A stretch of DNA of 48,791 nt from Acidimicrobiales bacterium (GTDB taxonomy: Bacteria; Actinomycetota; Acidimicrobiia; Acidimicrobiales; VFJN01): positions 1 to 48,791 of the forward strand of contig DATHJB010000147.1 in assembly GCA_035316325.1 (NCBI GenBank), written 5' to 3'. The notes under the pieces are model-generated. The model saw nothing but the letters and a program-made list of their open reading frames with translations. It was not told where the DNA came from and made no database searches. The translations under genes were made by a program, and so were the position numbers. This document shows, piece after piece, positions 1-7,986 of this stretch. The first letter of the stretch is position 1, and each line of letters begins with the position of its first letter.

Positions 1-65
1 GGACGGTTCAACGTGAGCGTGACCACGTGCCCGTCCCGCTCCACCACCAGCGCCGGATCTGACAT
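1..65 (-). CDS. Enoyl-CoA hydratase/isomerase family protein, N-terminal fragment cut by the window edge
   Basis: Read on the minus strand from an ATG at 65, the first 21 codons give MSDPALVVERDGHVVTLTLN followed by R. This is the typical opening of crotonase-fold enoyl-CoA hydratases: a short acidic start, a beta strand with VVER, then VTLTLNRP. The rest lies outside the window, so the oxyanion-hole and catalytic Glu segments cannot be checked. The gene is divergent from the HNH gene at 138 with about 70 bp between them. The family hydrates 2-enoyl-CoA thioesters in beta-oxidation or related pathways. The substrate cannot be told from this fragment. The family call rests on only 21 residues. 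Confidence 0.7.
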   Translation of the reverse strand, partial: MSDPALVVERDGHVVTLTLNR

Positions 66-137
66 GGCGTCAGATTACGCGTGCGGGATTGTTGGTGGGC
101 AAGAAAATGGTGGTTATGGGAGGGGAACACATGTACG

Positions 138-1355
138 ATGCGAGGTATGTTCGAGAAGGTCAGAGACACACTGGCGGCGGCGATCCGGGAGCTCGTCATC
201 CCCGTCGACGCCGTTGCGTTGACCGACTGCCTGGGTCTGCTCGATCAACTGCACGCCACCGTCACCACCGCAGTGGGCGACTTCGACCGCGCCGAGGCCT
301 GGCGCGACTCCGGTGCGGTGAACATGACCGCATGGCTCAAGTCGACCGGTCGCAGCGACCGGGACGCTCATGTGATGGCGCGGACAGCGCGGCGGCTGAG
401 TGATCTGCCGGTGCTCGCCGAGGCGTACCGGAACGGGACCCTGTCGACGGGACAGGTGCAAGCCATCGTCGTGAACCTCAACGACGCCATCACCCCGTTG
501 TTCGCGTGGGCCGAGGCCGACCTCGTCCCAACCCTCGCCGCGATGCCGGTAGGTGATGTGGCCACGGCGATGCAGGCCTGGGCGCAGGCGGCGAAGGACT
601 CGCTGGTCGATCCCACCGACCCAGAGCCCGCGCGGCCCGAACGGCACCTCCATGTGTCGCGGACGATGAACGGCCGCCGGGAGCTCTCCGGATCCTTCGA
701 CCCCGAAGCCGGGGCGATCACCGAGACCGCCTTGCGGTTGGCGTCCACTGACGATGTGGAGGGGGAGCCGGAGCGGTCGCCGGCGGAGCGGCGGGCCGAC
801 GCGTTGGTCGACATCCTGCGGTACTTCCTCGACCACCAACAGACCCACCGCGGGGGCCGGCACCGGCCGCATCTCAACGTGTTCCTCGACCTCGACGACA
901 TCGACGCCGACGACGAAGCCACCGGCTGGCTACCCGACGGCACCATGGTGGACTCTGCCACCATCCTGCGATTGGCGTGTGACGCCGGAGTCCACCGAGT
1001 CGTCACCGAAGGACGCTCCAGCATCCTCGACTACGGCACCACCACCCGCACCATCCCCGCCAGCCTCCTCAACGCCCTCGTGGCACGCGATCGGCACTGC
1101 CGTTTCGGTGACTGCGACCGGCCACCGCAATGGTGCGAAGCCCACCACGTCGAACACTGGAACCGCGGCGGACCCACCGAGCTCGGCAACCTGATCCTGG
1201 AATGCTCCCGCCATCACCACCTCGTCCACCAACCCGGATGGCACACCAAACTCCTCCCCGACGACACCTACAAGATCACCACACCCACCGGACACGTCAT
1301 CCAAAGCCGACCACCCGGACGACCACCCGACCTCTTCACCTCACCGAGGGAGTAG
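138..1355 (+). CDS. DUF222 / HNH endonuclease domain protein (13E12-repeat type)
   Basis: About 405 residues. The helical N-terminal two thirds match the actinobacterial DUF222 pattern: AWLKSTGRSDRDAH, then a RLSDLPVLAEAYRNGTLS segment. The C-terminus is an HNH nuclease: ALVARDRHCRFGDC, then HHVEHWNRGGPTELGNL, then CSRHHHLVHQPGW, which supplies the two zinc-binding CxxC-like points and the His/Asn catalytic core. Families of this type occur in many copies in actinobacterial genomes and resemble the mycobacterial REP13E12 proteins. Their biological role is not settled. I chose ATG 138, which lies downstream of a GGGAGGGG stretch (about 118-125). ATG 147 is an alternative, and the frame stays open upstream to 81. 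The 3' end overlaps the convergent gene at 1336 by 20 bp. Family assignment is strong; nuclease activity is inferred from the intact motif. Confidence 0.88.
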   Translation: MRGMFEKVRDTLAAAIRELVIPVDAVALTDCLGLLDQLHATVTTAVGDFDRAEAWRDSGAVNMTAWLKSTGRSDRDAHVMARTARRLSDLPVLAEAYRNGTLSTGQVQAIVVNLNDAITPLFAWAEADLVPTLAAMPVGDVATAMQAWAQAAKDSLVDPTDPEPARPERHLHVSRTMNGRRELSGSFDPEAGAITETALRLASTDDVEGEPERSPAERRADALVDILRYFLDHQQTHRGGRHRPHLNVFLDLDDIDADDEATGWLPDGTMVDSATILRLACDAGVHRVVTEGRSSILDYGTTTRTIPASLLNALVARDRHCRFGDCDRPPQWCEAHHVEHWNRGGPTELGNLILECSRHHHLVHQPGWHTKLLPDDTYKITTPTGHVIQSRPPGRPPDLFTSPRE

Positions 1356-2808
1356 GCGGATGTCGGAACGCGGTGATCACCTCGGCGAAGCGGGGGAGGG
1401 CCTCGGGGTTCGTGCCGAGGTCGGGGATGCTGACGATGGCGGTCTGTACGCCGGCCTCCGCGAGCTCGCGGTAGCGGCCGGTCTGCTCCTCGACGGTGCC
1501 GGCGTCGGCGTGGGGGCGCTCCGCCTCGGTGGCGACGACCGACGCCGTCGACAGGTGGCTGACCCGGATCTCGGACGGGTCACGGTCGGCGTCGGCGCAG
1601 TGCCGGTGCAGCACCGACACCTTGTGGCGGACGGTGGCGGCGTCGCCGAAGAGGTTGCAGCCGTCGGCGTGGCGGGCGACCAGCCGCAGGGTCCGCCGCT
1701 CACCCGAGCCGCCCACCCAGATCGGCACGTGCGACTGCAGCGGCCGCGGGTAGCAGATCGCCTCCGGCACGTCGATGGTCCGCCCCTTGAACGCCGGGCT
1801 GCCCGGGCCCCACATCAGTGGCAGCAGCTCCAGCGCATCCTCCAACAGCTCGTAACGCCGCCCGACCGGCGGGAAGTCCCACCCGTAGAGCGTGTGCTCC
1901 CGCTCGAACCACGCCGCCCCGATGCCGCACATCGCCCTTCCGCCCGACAGCACGTCGAGCGTGGCGACGATCTTCGCCAGGTGGGCGATGTTCCGGTACG
2001 TCACGCCGGTCACCAGCGTGCCGAGGCGGGCGGTCGTGGTCCGACCGGCCAGGAAGCCGAGCGTCGTGAACGACTCGAGCATGTCCTCCCACTCCCGGCC
2101 GACCACCGGGATCTGCAGGAAGTGGTCCATCACCCAGATGCTGGTGAAGCCGGCTTCCTCGGCCTCGGCGGCCACCGACGCCAGCCGCTCCGCTGTCTCG
2201 GCGGGCCCGCCGGGCCAGTTGAACCGGGAGATCTGGAGGCCGAAGTCGAGCGGCATGGGGTTCTCCTGCTGTCGTCGGGCGGCGGCGGGGGCGTCGAGCA
2301 GCGAGGGCGGGACGAGCGCCACGCCCGTCACCTCGGCCGCCGAGTGGATGCCGTCCCAATCTTCGGCCGCCAGGGCGGGACCGACCTCGGCGACGGCTTG
2401 CAGCTGGCCGGTCAGCGTCTTCGAGGGGACGGGCCGGGAGCGCTGCTTGTTGCGGGCGCGGCACACCTTGTCGGGCGTCGTGAACACGACGACGTGGGCC
2501 GGCAGGCCGTTGCGGCGGGCCAGCGCGAGCCAGCGAGAGCGCCACCCGGCGTCGAGGCCGGTCGTGTCGACCACCGTGGTGAGCTTGCGACGGCAGCGGC
2601 GCTCGACGATCAGCTCCAGCACGTCGAAGGCGTCCTTGCTGGCCCGCAGGTCGTGCTCGCCCTGCCCGACCACCGCCCGCAGCCCGTCCGACGACACGAC
2701 GCGACGTTCGTCGCTGCCGAACTGGGCCGTGGCCCAGTGGGACTTACCGGAACCCGAGGCGCCCACGAGCACCACGACGCACGGATCGGGGAGCCGGAGA
2801 ACGTTCAT
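1336..2808 (-). CDS. Fusion: P-loop kinase-like domain + F420-dependent luciferase-like oxidoreductase
   Basis: About 490 residues in two parts. Residues 1-175 form a P-loop domain of predicted-kinase (COG4639-like) type, with Walker [11 protein letters not shown] near residue 17, VVSSDGLR near 38 and VVDTTGLDAGWR near 79. This resembles polynucleotide-kinase-like proteins. Residues 185-490 are a luciferase-like monooxygenase (LLM) TIM barrel of the F420-dependent type: FGLQISRFNWPGG, SIWVMDHF, GTLVTGVTYRN, GIGAAWFEREH and PIWVGGSGERRTLRL. The start is ATG 2808. An internal ATG at 2256 (MPLDFGLQ) sits exactly at the LLM start and is preceded by AGGAGA at good spacing. A separate 306-residue oxidoreductase may therefore also be made, or annotators may prefer two overlapping products. 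The physiological substrates of both domains are unknown. The gene is convergent with the HNH gene. Confidence 0.8.
   Translation of the reverse strand: MNVLRLPDPCVVVLVGASGSGKSHWATAQFGSDERRVVSSDGLRAVVGQGEHDLRASKDAFDVLELIVERRCRRKLTTVVDTTGLDAGWRSRWLALARRNGLPAHVVVFTTPDKVCRARNKQRSRPVPSKTLTGQLQAVAEVGPALAAEDWDGIHSAAEVTGVALVPPSLLDAPAAARRQQENPMPLDFGLQISRFNWPGGPAETAERLASVAAEAEEAGFTSIWVMDHFLQIPVVGREWEDMLESFTTLGFLAGRTTTARLGTLVTGVTYRNIAHLAKIVATLDVLSGGRAMCGIGAAWFEREHTLYGWDFPPVGRRYELLEDALELLPLMWGPGSPAFKGRTIDVPEAICYPRPLQSHVPIWVGGSGERRTLRLVARHADGCNLFGDAATVRHKVSVLHRHCADADRDPSEIRVSHLSTASVVATEAERPHADAGTVEEQTGRYRELAEAGVQTAIVSIPDLGTNPEALPRFAEVITAFRHPPTPSVR
2256..2275 (-). promoter_or_regulatory. Internal ribosome binding site and start for the LLM half of the fusion
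   Basis: On the minus strand the sequence CAGCAGGAGAACCCC runs directly into ATG 2256-2254, giving an AGGAGA Shine-Dalgarno with about 6 nt spacing. By contrast, the upstream ATG at 2808 has only a weak purine stretch. The internal ATG coincides with the natural first residue of LLM proteins (MPLDFGLQISRF). This suggests independent initiation of the oxidoreductase domain. It has not been tested. Confidence 0.5.
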
Positions 2809-2853
2809 AGCCTGCGCTTCGTCTATCAGGCCCGCAGGGGTGCCCACTACGGC

Positions 2854-2873
2854 CAGTCGACTGTGCGTAGTAT
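2854..2873 (+). promoter_or_regulatory. Candidate promoter of the LytM peptidase gene with a 10-bp palindrome
   Basis: TAGTAT at 2868-2873 is a good -10 hexamer placed 9 nt before ATG 2883. Just upstream, CAGTCGACTG at 2854-2863 is a perfect 10-bp palindrome that would overlap the -35/-10 spacer. No convincing -35 was seen. The element lies in the divergent gap between the fusion gene (starts 2808) and the peptidase. Confidence 0.35.
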
Positions 2874-2882
2874 GACGATCCG

Positions 2883-4199
2883 ATGTCGATGCCGTCGGTG
2901 GGGAGAGGGCATCTGGCAGCGAGGGCACCGAGGGAGGGCAGGGCGGTGGTGCGGAAGGTTTTCGCCGGGCGTGCGCGCCGACGGCGTCGGATCGTTGCTG
3001 GTGCAGCCGCAGTGGCGGTGTGCGTCGCCGCGGTCGCCGCCGTGGCGCCCGGAGCAAGCGGCGCCGGCCCCCTCCAGGAGGAGCCGTCCGACGACGTCGC
3101 CAACGGCACCGACGACGCCATCCTCGCCATCGACGTCGACGTGGCCGACGGCGACGCGGTCGCCCTCACCGGTGCGCTCGACGAGATGCAGGCCAACGTC
3201 GGCCGCCAGCTCCAGCAGCTCGACGCCGCCGAGCTGGCCGTCCGCGGCAAGCTGGAGACGCTGGCCGCGGCCGACGCCGCCATCCAGGTGACCCAGGGCA
3301 AGATCGACGACCTGACGACGGCGAGCGACTCGGTGATCGTGACCCGCTTCCTGAACCCGCCGTCGGAGACCGCCATCGAGGCGCTCACCGCCGAGTCGGT
3401 GGCCGACGCCACCATCAAGCAGGCGATCCTCGACATGCGCGCCGACGAGGACGCCGCCAAGCTCGCCGAGATCACCACGGCCCGCAGTGACCTCGAGGAG
3501 CAGAAGGCCCACCAGGAGGACGTCGCCGCCGAGGCCGACACCGCCCGCGTGGAGGCCGAGGCCGCGCTCGAGGACCTGCAGGCCGCCGTCAGCCAGGAAG
3601 CCCAGTTCATCACCGACATCCGGGCCTGGCTGGCCGACCCCGATGCCGCGGCCCGGTTCGCCGCCCAGGGCGGTGAGGCCGCAGCCCACATGCAGTCAGT
3701 GAAGGCCGAGCTGGCGCAGAAGCTCGACGAGATCGAGCGGGCGGAGTCCGAGCGCGAGGCCGCCGCCGCCCTGGCCGAGCAGCAGCGCCGTACCCGTGAG
3801 GGCGGGTTCCAGTGCCCGCTGGAAGGCTCGATGCACTTCGTCGACACCTGGGGCGCGTCCCGCTCGGGCGGCCGCGCCCACAAGGGCACCGACATGATGG
3901 CCGCGACAGGCACCGCGGTGGTCGCCCCGTCCGACGGACGGGTGGTGCACAGCTCCAACTCGCTCGGCGGCCTGAGCTTCCACCTCTACGCCGACGACGG
4001 CCACATGTACTACGGCGCCCACCTGTCGGCCTACGAGAACCAGGGCGTCGGGTGGGTGGCGGCCGGCACGCTCATCGGCCGGGTCGGCGTGTCGGGCAAC
4101 GCCCCGGACAACGCCCCCCACCTCCACTTCGAGTACCACCCCAACGGTGGCGGCGCCGTGAACCCGTACAGCCGCCTCATCCAGGTCTGCCCCCAGTAG
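2883..4199 (+). CDS. Secreted M23 (LytM) family peptidoglycan endopeptidase with coiled-coil region
   Basis: About 438 residues. An Arg-rich stretch (residues 30-36) is followed by a hydrophobic helix (37-56) with a likely cleavage or anchor near GASGAGPL. Residues 85-300 are charged, heptad-like coiled coil (LQQLDAAELAVRGKLETLAA and a later Ala/Glu-rich block), as in NlpD/EnvC/RipA-type envelope proteins. The C-terminal LytM domain carries the zinc motifs HKGTD and HLHFEYHP, so the HxxxD and HxH ligands are present and the enzyme should be active. The family cleaves peptide cross-links in the wall. I used ATG 2883. GTG 2946 or 2949, behind a GAGGGCAGGG stretch, would give a more typical signal peptide and is a real alternative. 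The gene is followed at 52 bp by another envelope protein on the same strand. Confidence 0.88.
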   Translation: MSMPSVGRGHLAARAPREGRAVVRKVFAGRARRRRRIVAGAAAVAVCVAAVAAVAPGASGAGPLQEEPSDDVANGTDDAILAIDVDVADGDAVALTGALDEMQANVGRQLQQLDAAELAVRGKLETLAAADAAIQVTQGKIDDLTTASDSVIVTRFLNPPSETAIEALTAESVADATIKQAILDMRADEDAAKLAEITTARSDLEEQKAHQEDVAAEADTARVEAEAALEDLQAAVSQEAQFITDIRAWLADPDAAARFAAQGGEAAAHMQSVKAELAQKLDEIERAESEREAAAALAEQQRRTREGGFQCPLEGSMHFVDTWGASRSGGRAHKGTDMMAATGTAVVAPSDGRVVHSSNSLGGLSFHLYADDGHMYYGAHLSAYENQGVGWVAAGTLIGRVGVSGNAPDNAPHLHFEYHPNGGGAVNPYSRLIQVCPQ

Positions 4200-4251
4200 C
4201 AACCGGGCGAAACGGGGCGAAAACCGAGGGAAACCGGGAACCGCGGCGGTC

Positions 4252-5904
4252 GTGCGGTTCGTCGTACCGGTCGTGAGACAACGCATGACTCTGTGGCTCG
4301 CCGCGGCCGGCCTGGGCGTGGTGGCGCTCGCGCTCGTCCTCGTCGCCGGACGTGACAGCGGGAGCGACGACGCCGACCTGCCGACGCTGCCCATCGGTGC
4401 GGGAGTGGGCGCCGAGGGCGACGCGGCGGACGACCGTGCGGCCACAGCGGCCCCCGGCGTCGAAGCCGAGCTGTCGATCCTGCCCGCGGGCACCTACGTC
4501 CCGGGCGAGGGGCTGCCGGAGCTGGGTGGCGAGGCGCCGGTGTACCGCCTCGACGCCGCGCCCGACCGTGCCGCCGTGCAGCGCCTGGCCGAGTCCCTGG
4601 GCATCGACGGCGAGCCCACCGAGTCCGGCGGTTCGTGGCACGTCGAGGACGGGAAGCTGGCCCTCGACGTCTACGGCCCCGAGGGTGGCTGGTCGATCTA
4701 CCCGACCGCCTGGACCGACCCGGCGGCGGGCGACGACACGGCCACGTCCGACGGCCGCGAGCCGGCGGTGCTGCCGGCCCCGCTGGACTGCCCGACGATC
4801 GACCCCGTCCCGGCCGACGGCGGCGGCTCGTCCGGGAACGCCGGCTCGACCGGCAGCGCCGGGCCCGACGGCTCCCTGACTGCGGAGATCGACATCCTGA
4901 AGTGCGAGGAGCCGGTGCCGCCCGAGCCGGTCCGACCGGCGAACCTGCCCTCGTCCGACGAGGCGCGCACCATCGCCCTGGACCTGCTGGAGTCCACGGG
5001 CGCCGACATCGAGGGCGCCGAGGTGACGATCGACGACGGCGTCACCGAGTGGTTCGTGTCGGTGGAGCCCCGGGTGGGCGGGCTGCGGGCGCCGGGCCTC
5101 GCGATGTACGTCGGCGTGGGCGACGAGGGCCGGGTCGTGTCGGCCTCCGGCTACCTGGCCACGCCGGAGAAGCTGGGCGACTACCCGCTGCTCGACACCA
5201 CCGAGGCGCTGAAGCGGCTCAACGACCAGCGGACCTACGTGGGCCCGGCGGTCGACCTGCCCGCAGCCGCCGCCCGGGAGCCGGCGCTGGACGAGCCGGG
5301 GGTGGCGGTCGACACGCAGACCGTCGCCCCCGCCCCGACCTCGTCGGCGCCCGCGAGCGACCCGGGCGACGACCTCCCGGTCCTGACGCCGCCCGTCGAG
5401 CCCGTCCCGGAGACCGCCCTTCCGCCGGACACGACGCAGGTCGAGCCGGTACCGGAGACCGCGCCGCCGCCGGACGTCACCATCGAGCCACCGCCCGAGA
5501 CGCCGCTGCCGCCGGAGACCACGGTGCCCCCGGCGCCGCCCGAGGTGGCGGTCACCGACGCCGAGGTGGTGCTGGTGTGGGAGTCGTCGTGGGACGGCAG
5601 CGGCACCTACCTGGTGCCCGGCTACCAGTTCACCGCCGACGACGACTCCAACCCCGTCATCGGCGCCGTCGAGGACGACCTCCTGGAGCCGCCGCCCGCC
5701 GACCCGGGCCAAGCCGAGCCGCTGCCGACCGAGCCGGGCCAAGTCGAGCTGCCGCCCACCGACTCGGACCAGGTCGAGCCGCTGCCCGCCGACCCGGGCC
5801 AGGTCGAGCCGCTGCCCGCCGACCCGGGTCAGGTCGAGCCGGGAGAGCCCGCCGTGCCGCCGGCCCGCGACCCGGACCAGCCGGTCAGCAGCCCGGGCGG
5901 CTGA
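4252..5904 (+). CDS. Membrane-anchored or secreted protein with Pro-rich repeat tail, function unknown
   Basis: About 550 residues. I do not recognise the family. A hydrophobic segment (WLAAAGLGVVALALVLVAG, about residues 15-33) anchors or exports the protein. Two folded regions follow. The first (about 95-155) contains YRLDAAPDRAAVQRLAESLG. The second (about 235-335) has PSSDEARTIALDLLESTGAD, EWFVSVEPRVGG and a TEALKRLN helix. A Cys pair (DCPTID and ILKCEE) lies between them. The last 220 residues are low-complexity Pro/Glu/Thr, ending in five decapeptide copies of the PGQVEPLPA type. The layout of an N-terminal anchor and an acidic, proline-rich wall-spanning tail fits an envelope protein. 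GTG 4252 is the start used; GTG 4273 and ATG 4285 are alternatives. Co-oriented with the upstream LytM gene, possibly one unit. Confidence 0.7.
   Translation: MRFVVPVVRQRMTLWLAAAGLGVVALALVLVAGRDSGSDDADLPTLPIGAGVGAEGDAADDRAATAAPGVEAELSILPAGTYVPGEGLPELGGEAPVYRLDAAPDRAAVQRLAESLGIDGEPTESGGSWHVEDGKLALDVYGPEGGWSIYPTAWTDPAAGDDTATSDGREPAVLPAPLDCPTIDPVPADGGGSSGNAGSTGSAGPDGSLTAEIDILKCEEPVPPEPVRPANLPSSDEARTIALDLLESTGADIEGAEVTIDDGVTEWFVSVEPRVGGLRAPGLAMYVGVGDEGRVVSASGYLATPEKLGDYPLLDTTEALKRLNDQRTYVGPAVDLPAAAAREPALDEPGVAVDTQTVAPAPTSSAPASDPGDDLPVLTPPVEPVPETALPPDTTQVEPVPETAPPPDVTIEPPPETPLPPETTVPPAPPEVAVTDAEVVLVWESSWDGSGTYLVPGYQFTADDDSNPVIGAVEDDLLEPPPADPGQAEPLPTEPGQVELPPTDSDQVEPLPADPGQVEPLPADPGQVEPGEPAVPPARDPDQPVSSPGG
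5701..5847 (+). repeat. 30-bp in-frame tandem repeat coding a PGQVEPLPAD decapeptide
   Basis: Starting at 5701 the unit GACCCGGGCCAGGTCGAGCC plus CGCTGCCCGCC-like bases recurs every 30 bp, with about four full copies and a partial fifth. The copies at 5791 and 5821 are almost identical at the DNA level, while earlier ones have diverged. All stay in frame, so the array encodes an extendable acidic, proline-rich stalk in the protein at 4252-5904. Confidence 0.85.
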
Positions 5905-5916
5905 CCGCGGCCGGGG

Positions 5917-7029
5917 TCACACGCGGACCGCGTACGACTTGGCCGCCGGCTCCACGAACCGCACCAGCTCCTCGGCCTCCGTGGCCAGGAGCTCGCGGTC
6001 GGCCTTCGTCAGCCGGCCGAAGGGGGCGACCTCCAGCGTCGCCTCGCCGCGAGCCAACGTCGCCTTCCACGTCCCGGCGACGAAGCCGTCGACCAGGATC
6101 GTGGCGGCCACCCGGAGGCCCGGCAGGTACACCTGCTTGCGGTGCTCGTCGGCCACGATGCGGGTGCGCTTGCGGTGCGACAGCAGCACGTTGTCGTACT
6201 CGGGCAGGAAGCGGGGCGGCACGGGGGCATCGGCGTCGGGCAGGGAGAGCTCCGCCAGGTCGAACAGCTCGGTGCGCCCCTCGTCCTGGTAGGCGACCAG
6301 CTCCGGCCTTAGCCGAGCGATCGCCGACTTCAGCACCGGCCCCGGCAGGCCGGCCCACGTCTGCACGTCGGTCACCCCGGCCGGACCGAACGCCCGCAGG
6401 TACCGCCGCACGAGGTCGTCGACCGCAGAGTCGGGTGACGGCGACACGGCCACCTCCGCCCCGAGCCACGCGTCGGCCAGCGTGAACTGCGGCTTGCTCG
6501 GGTAGCTCCACCCGCCCTCCACCGGCACCTGGACGATGGGCAGGTGCATGCGGACGGCGTGGCGGAGCGGGCCGACGTCGGCGTCGGGGTAGCGCGACGT
6601 GAGCCAGGCGCTGAGCTCGGCGAACGTCCGCGGCGACTCGGCGAAGTACTCCCGGGCCTCCGCCACCACGGCGGCCACGTCGACCGCCGGCCCCCGCCGC
6701 TTGGCGATCGACTCGAAGCCGGCGGTCAGCATGGGTTGCAGCGTCGCTCGGTGGCGCACGTAGTCGGCGGCGGTGACGAGGTGCAGCGTGCCCCGGATCC
6801 AGGCGGCCTTGACCACCGACCGGTCGGCGATCATCGATGCCAGGTCTTCCCGTGTGAAATCAGCGATCCGCGTCCACAGCCCGACGTACGGCGCCGGCGC
6901 CGCCTGGGCCTGCAACCCGCCGAGCCGCTCGATCACCTCGGGCACCGAGATGGCCTTTCGTTGCACTAGGATCTGGCGATCCAGCGTTGCTCGGTTGAGT
7001 TGGCGCAGGGTCAGGCTTCGGTCCACCAT
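5917..7029 (-). CDS. AlkZ/AlkX-like winged-helix DNA glycosylase (HTH_42 family)
   Basis: About 370 residues, the usual size for the family. The N-terminus LNRATLDRQ leads to GGLQAQAAPAPYVGLW, which holds the Q-x-Q signature of AlkZ-type glycosylases. SVVKAAWIRGTLHLVTAADY, the FAPGP-type FGPAGVTDVQTWAGL segment and the FLPEYDNVLLSHRKRTR block are also characteristic. Known members (AlkZ from azinomycin producers, YcaQ in Escherichia coli) excise bulky alkylated bases or unhook interstrand cross-links. The Q-x-Q pair is intact, so activity is plausible, but the lesion cannot be predicted. ATG 7029 has AGGGACGG just upstream. The gene ends 12 bp from the convergent gene at 5904 and is divergent from the ABC transporter starting at 7164. 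Confidence 0.82.
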   Translation of the reverse strand: MVDRSLTLRQLNRATLDRQILVQRKAISVPEVIERLGGLQAQAAPAPYVGLWTRIADFTREDLASMIADRSVVKAAWIRGTLHLVTAADYVRHRATLQPMLTAGFESIAKRRGPAVDVAAVVAEAREYFAESPRTFAELSAWLTSRYPDADVGPLRHAVRMHLPIVQVPVEGGWSYPSKPQFTLADAWLGAEVAVSPSPDSAVDDLVRRYLRAFGPAGVTDVQTWAGLPGPVLKSAIARLRPELVAYQDEGRTELFDLAELSLPDADAPVPPRFLPEYDNVLLSHRKRTRIVADEHRKQVYLPGLRVAATILVDGFVAGTWKATLARGEATLEVAPFGRLTKADRELLATEAEELVRFVEPAAKSYAVRV

Positions 7030-7099
7030 CCGTCCCTGCTTAGCCGCAACCGCAGGGTGAACGGGGTGTTAACCGCCTGGTCGCTGGCGCGGCGAACTG

Positions 7100-7111
7100 G
7101 CATTCGAATGC
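7100..7111. promoter_or_regulatory. 12-bp perfect palindrome upstream of the amino-acid transporter
   Basis: GCATTCGAATGC at 7100-7111 equals its own reverse complement. It lies in the 134-bp divergent gap between the glycosylase (starts 7029) and the transporter operon (starts 7164), 52 bp before the ATG. It is relatively AT-rich for this window, as an operator would be. The regulator is unknown. Confidence 0.35.
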
Positions 7112-7163
7112 ATAGAGTGCCGGGCTACACCGCTGGGGATGCGACAGAGGAGAGCGACAGCAA

Positions 7164-7979
7164 ATGCGGATTTCACGATCCAGGAGACTTTTCTGCACGC
7201 TCGGTGCAGTGACACTGCTGCTGGCGGCGTGCGGTGACGACGACTCCGACGCCACCAGCGGCGACGACAGCGGGGCCGAGCCGACGCCGGAGGAGCGGGG
7301 CACCCTCACCGTGTGCTCCGACACGCCGTACGAGCCGTTCGAGTTCGAGGGCGAGGACGGCGAGCAGACCGGCTTCGACATCGAGCTGCTGCGGGCGATC
7401 GCCGACGGCATGGACCAGGACATCGAGGTCACCGACCAGGACTTCGAGGGCATCTGGCTGGCCCCGCAGGCCGGCACCTGCGACATCGTGGCGTCGGCCA
7501 TGACGATCACGCCCGAGCGCGCCGAGCTGGCCCTGTTCTCGGACCCCTACTTCGACGCCGAGCAGTCGCTGATGGTGCTGACCGAGAACGAGGAGACCTT
7601 CGCCACCCTCGAAGACCTCGCCGGCGAGACCATCGGCGTGCAGTCCGGCACCACCGGCGAGACCTACGCCAACGAGAACAAGCCCGAGGGCGCCGAGGTG
7701 AAGGGCTTCCCCGACTCGTCGGCCATGTTCCTGGCGCTCGAGTCCGGCGACGTCGCCGCCCTGCTGCAGGACCTGCCGGTCAACGGCTACCGGGCCACCC
7801 AGAACGACGCCTTCGTGGTGGTCGAGACCTACCCGACCGACGAGCAGTACGGCTTCGCCGCCGACCTGGACAACACCGAGCTGATCGACGACGTGAACGA
7901 GCAGCTCCAGGCCCTGCGCGACGACGGCACCTACGACGAGATCTACGCCGAATGGTTCGGCGAGGCTCCCAGCTCGTAG
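7164..7979 (+). CDS. Polar amino-acid ABC transporter, substrate-binding lipoprotein
   Basis: About 271 residues. The signal peptide ends in lipobox LLLAACG (Cys near residue 24), followed by an Asp/Ser-rich linker. The mature part is a type II (SBP_bac_3) binding protein: TLTVCSDTPYEPFEF, TGFDIELLRAIAD, ADGMDQDIEVTDQDFEGIWL, CDIVASAMTITPERAELALF and FSDPYFDAEQSLMV are the usual landmarks. It should capture an amino acid outside the membrane and deliver it to the permease encoded next. The exact ligand is not clear. AGAGGAGAG lies about 10 nt upstream of ATG 7164. It is the first gene of a three-gene operon with 7 bp to the permease. Confidence 0.93.
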   Translation: MRISRSRRLFCTLGAVTLLLAACGDDDSDATSGDDSGAEPTPEERGTLTVCSDTPYEPFEFEGEDGEQTGFDIELLRAIADGMDQDIEVTDQDFEGIWLAPQAGTCDIVASAMTITPERAELALFSDPYFDAEQSLMVLTENEETFATLEDLAGETIGVQSGTTGETYANENKPEGAEVKGFPDSSAMFLALESGDVAALLQDLPVNGYRATQNDAFVVVETYPTDEQYGFAADLDNTELIDDVNEQLQALRDDGTYDEIYAEWFGEAPSS

Positions 7980-7986
7980 GGACGAG

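Noticed and set aside
5701..5847. Possible CRISPR-like regular repeats
   Set aside because: The 30-bp units are directly adjacent without spacers and encode an in-frame protein repeat.
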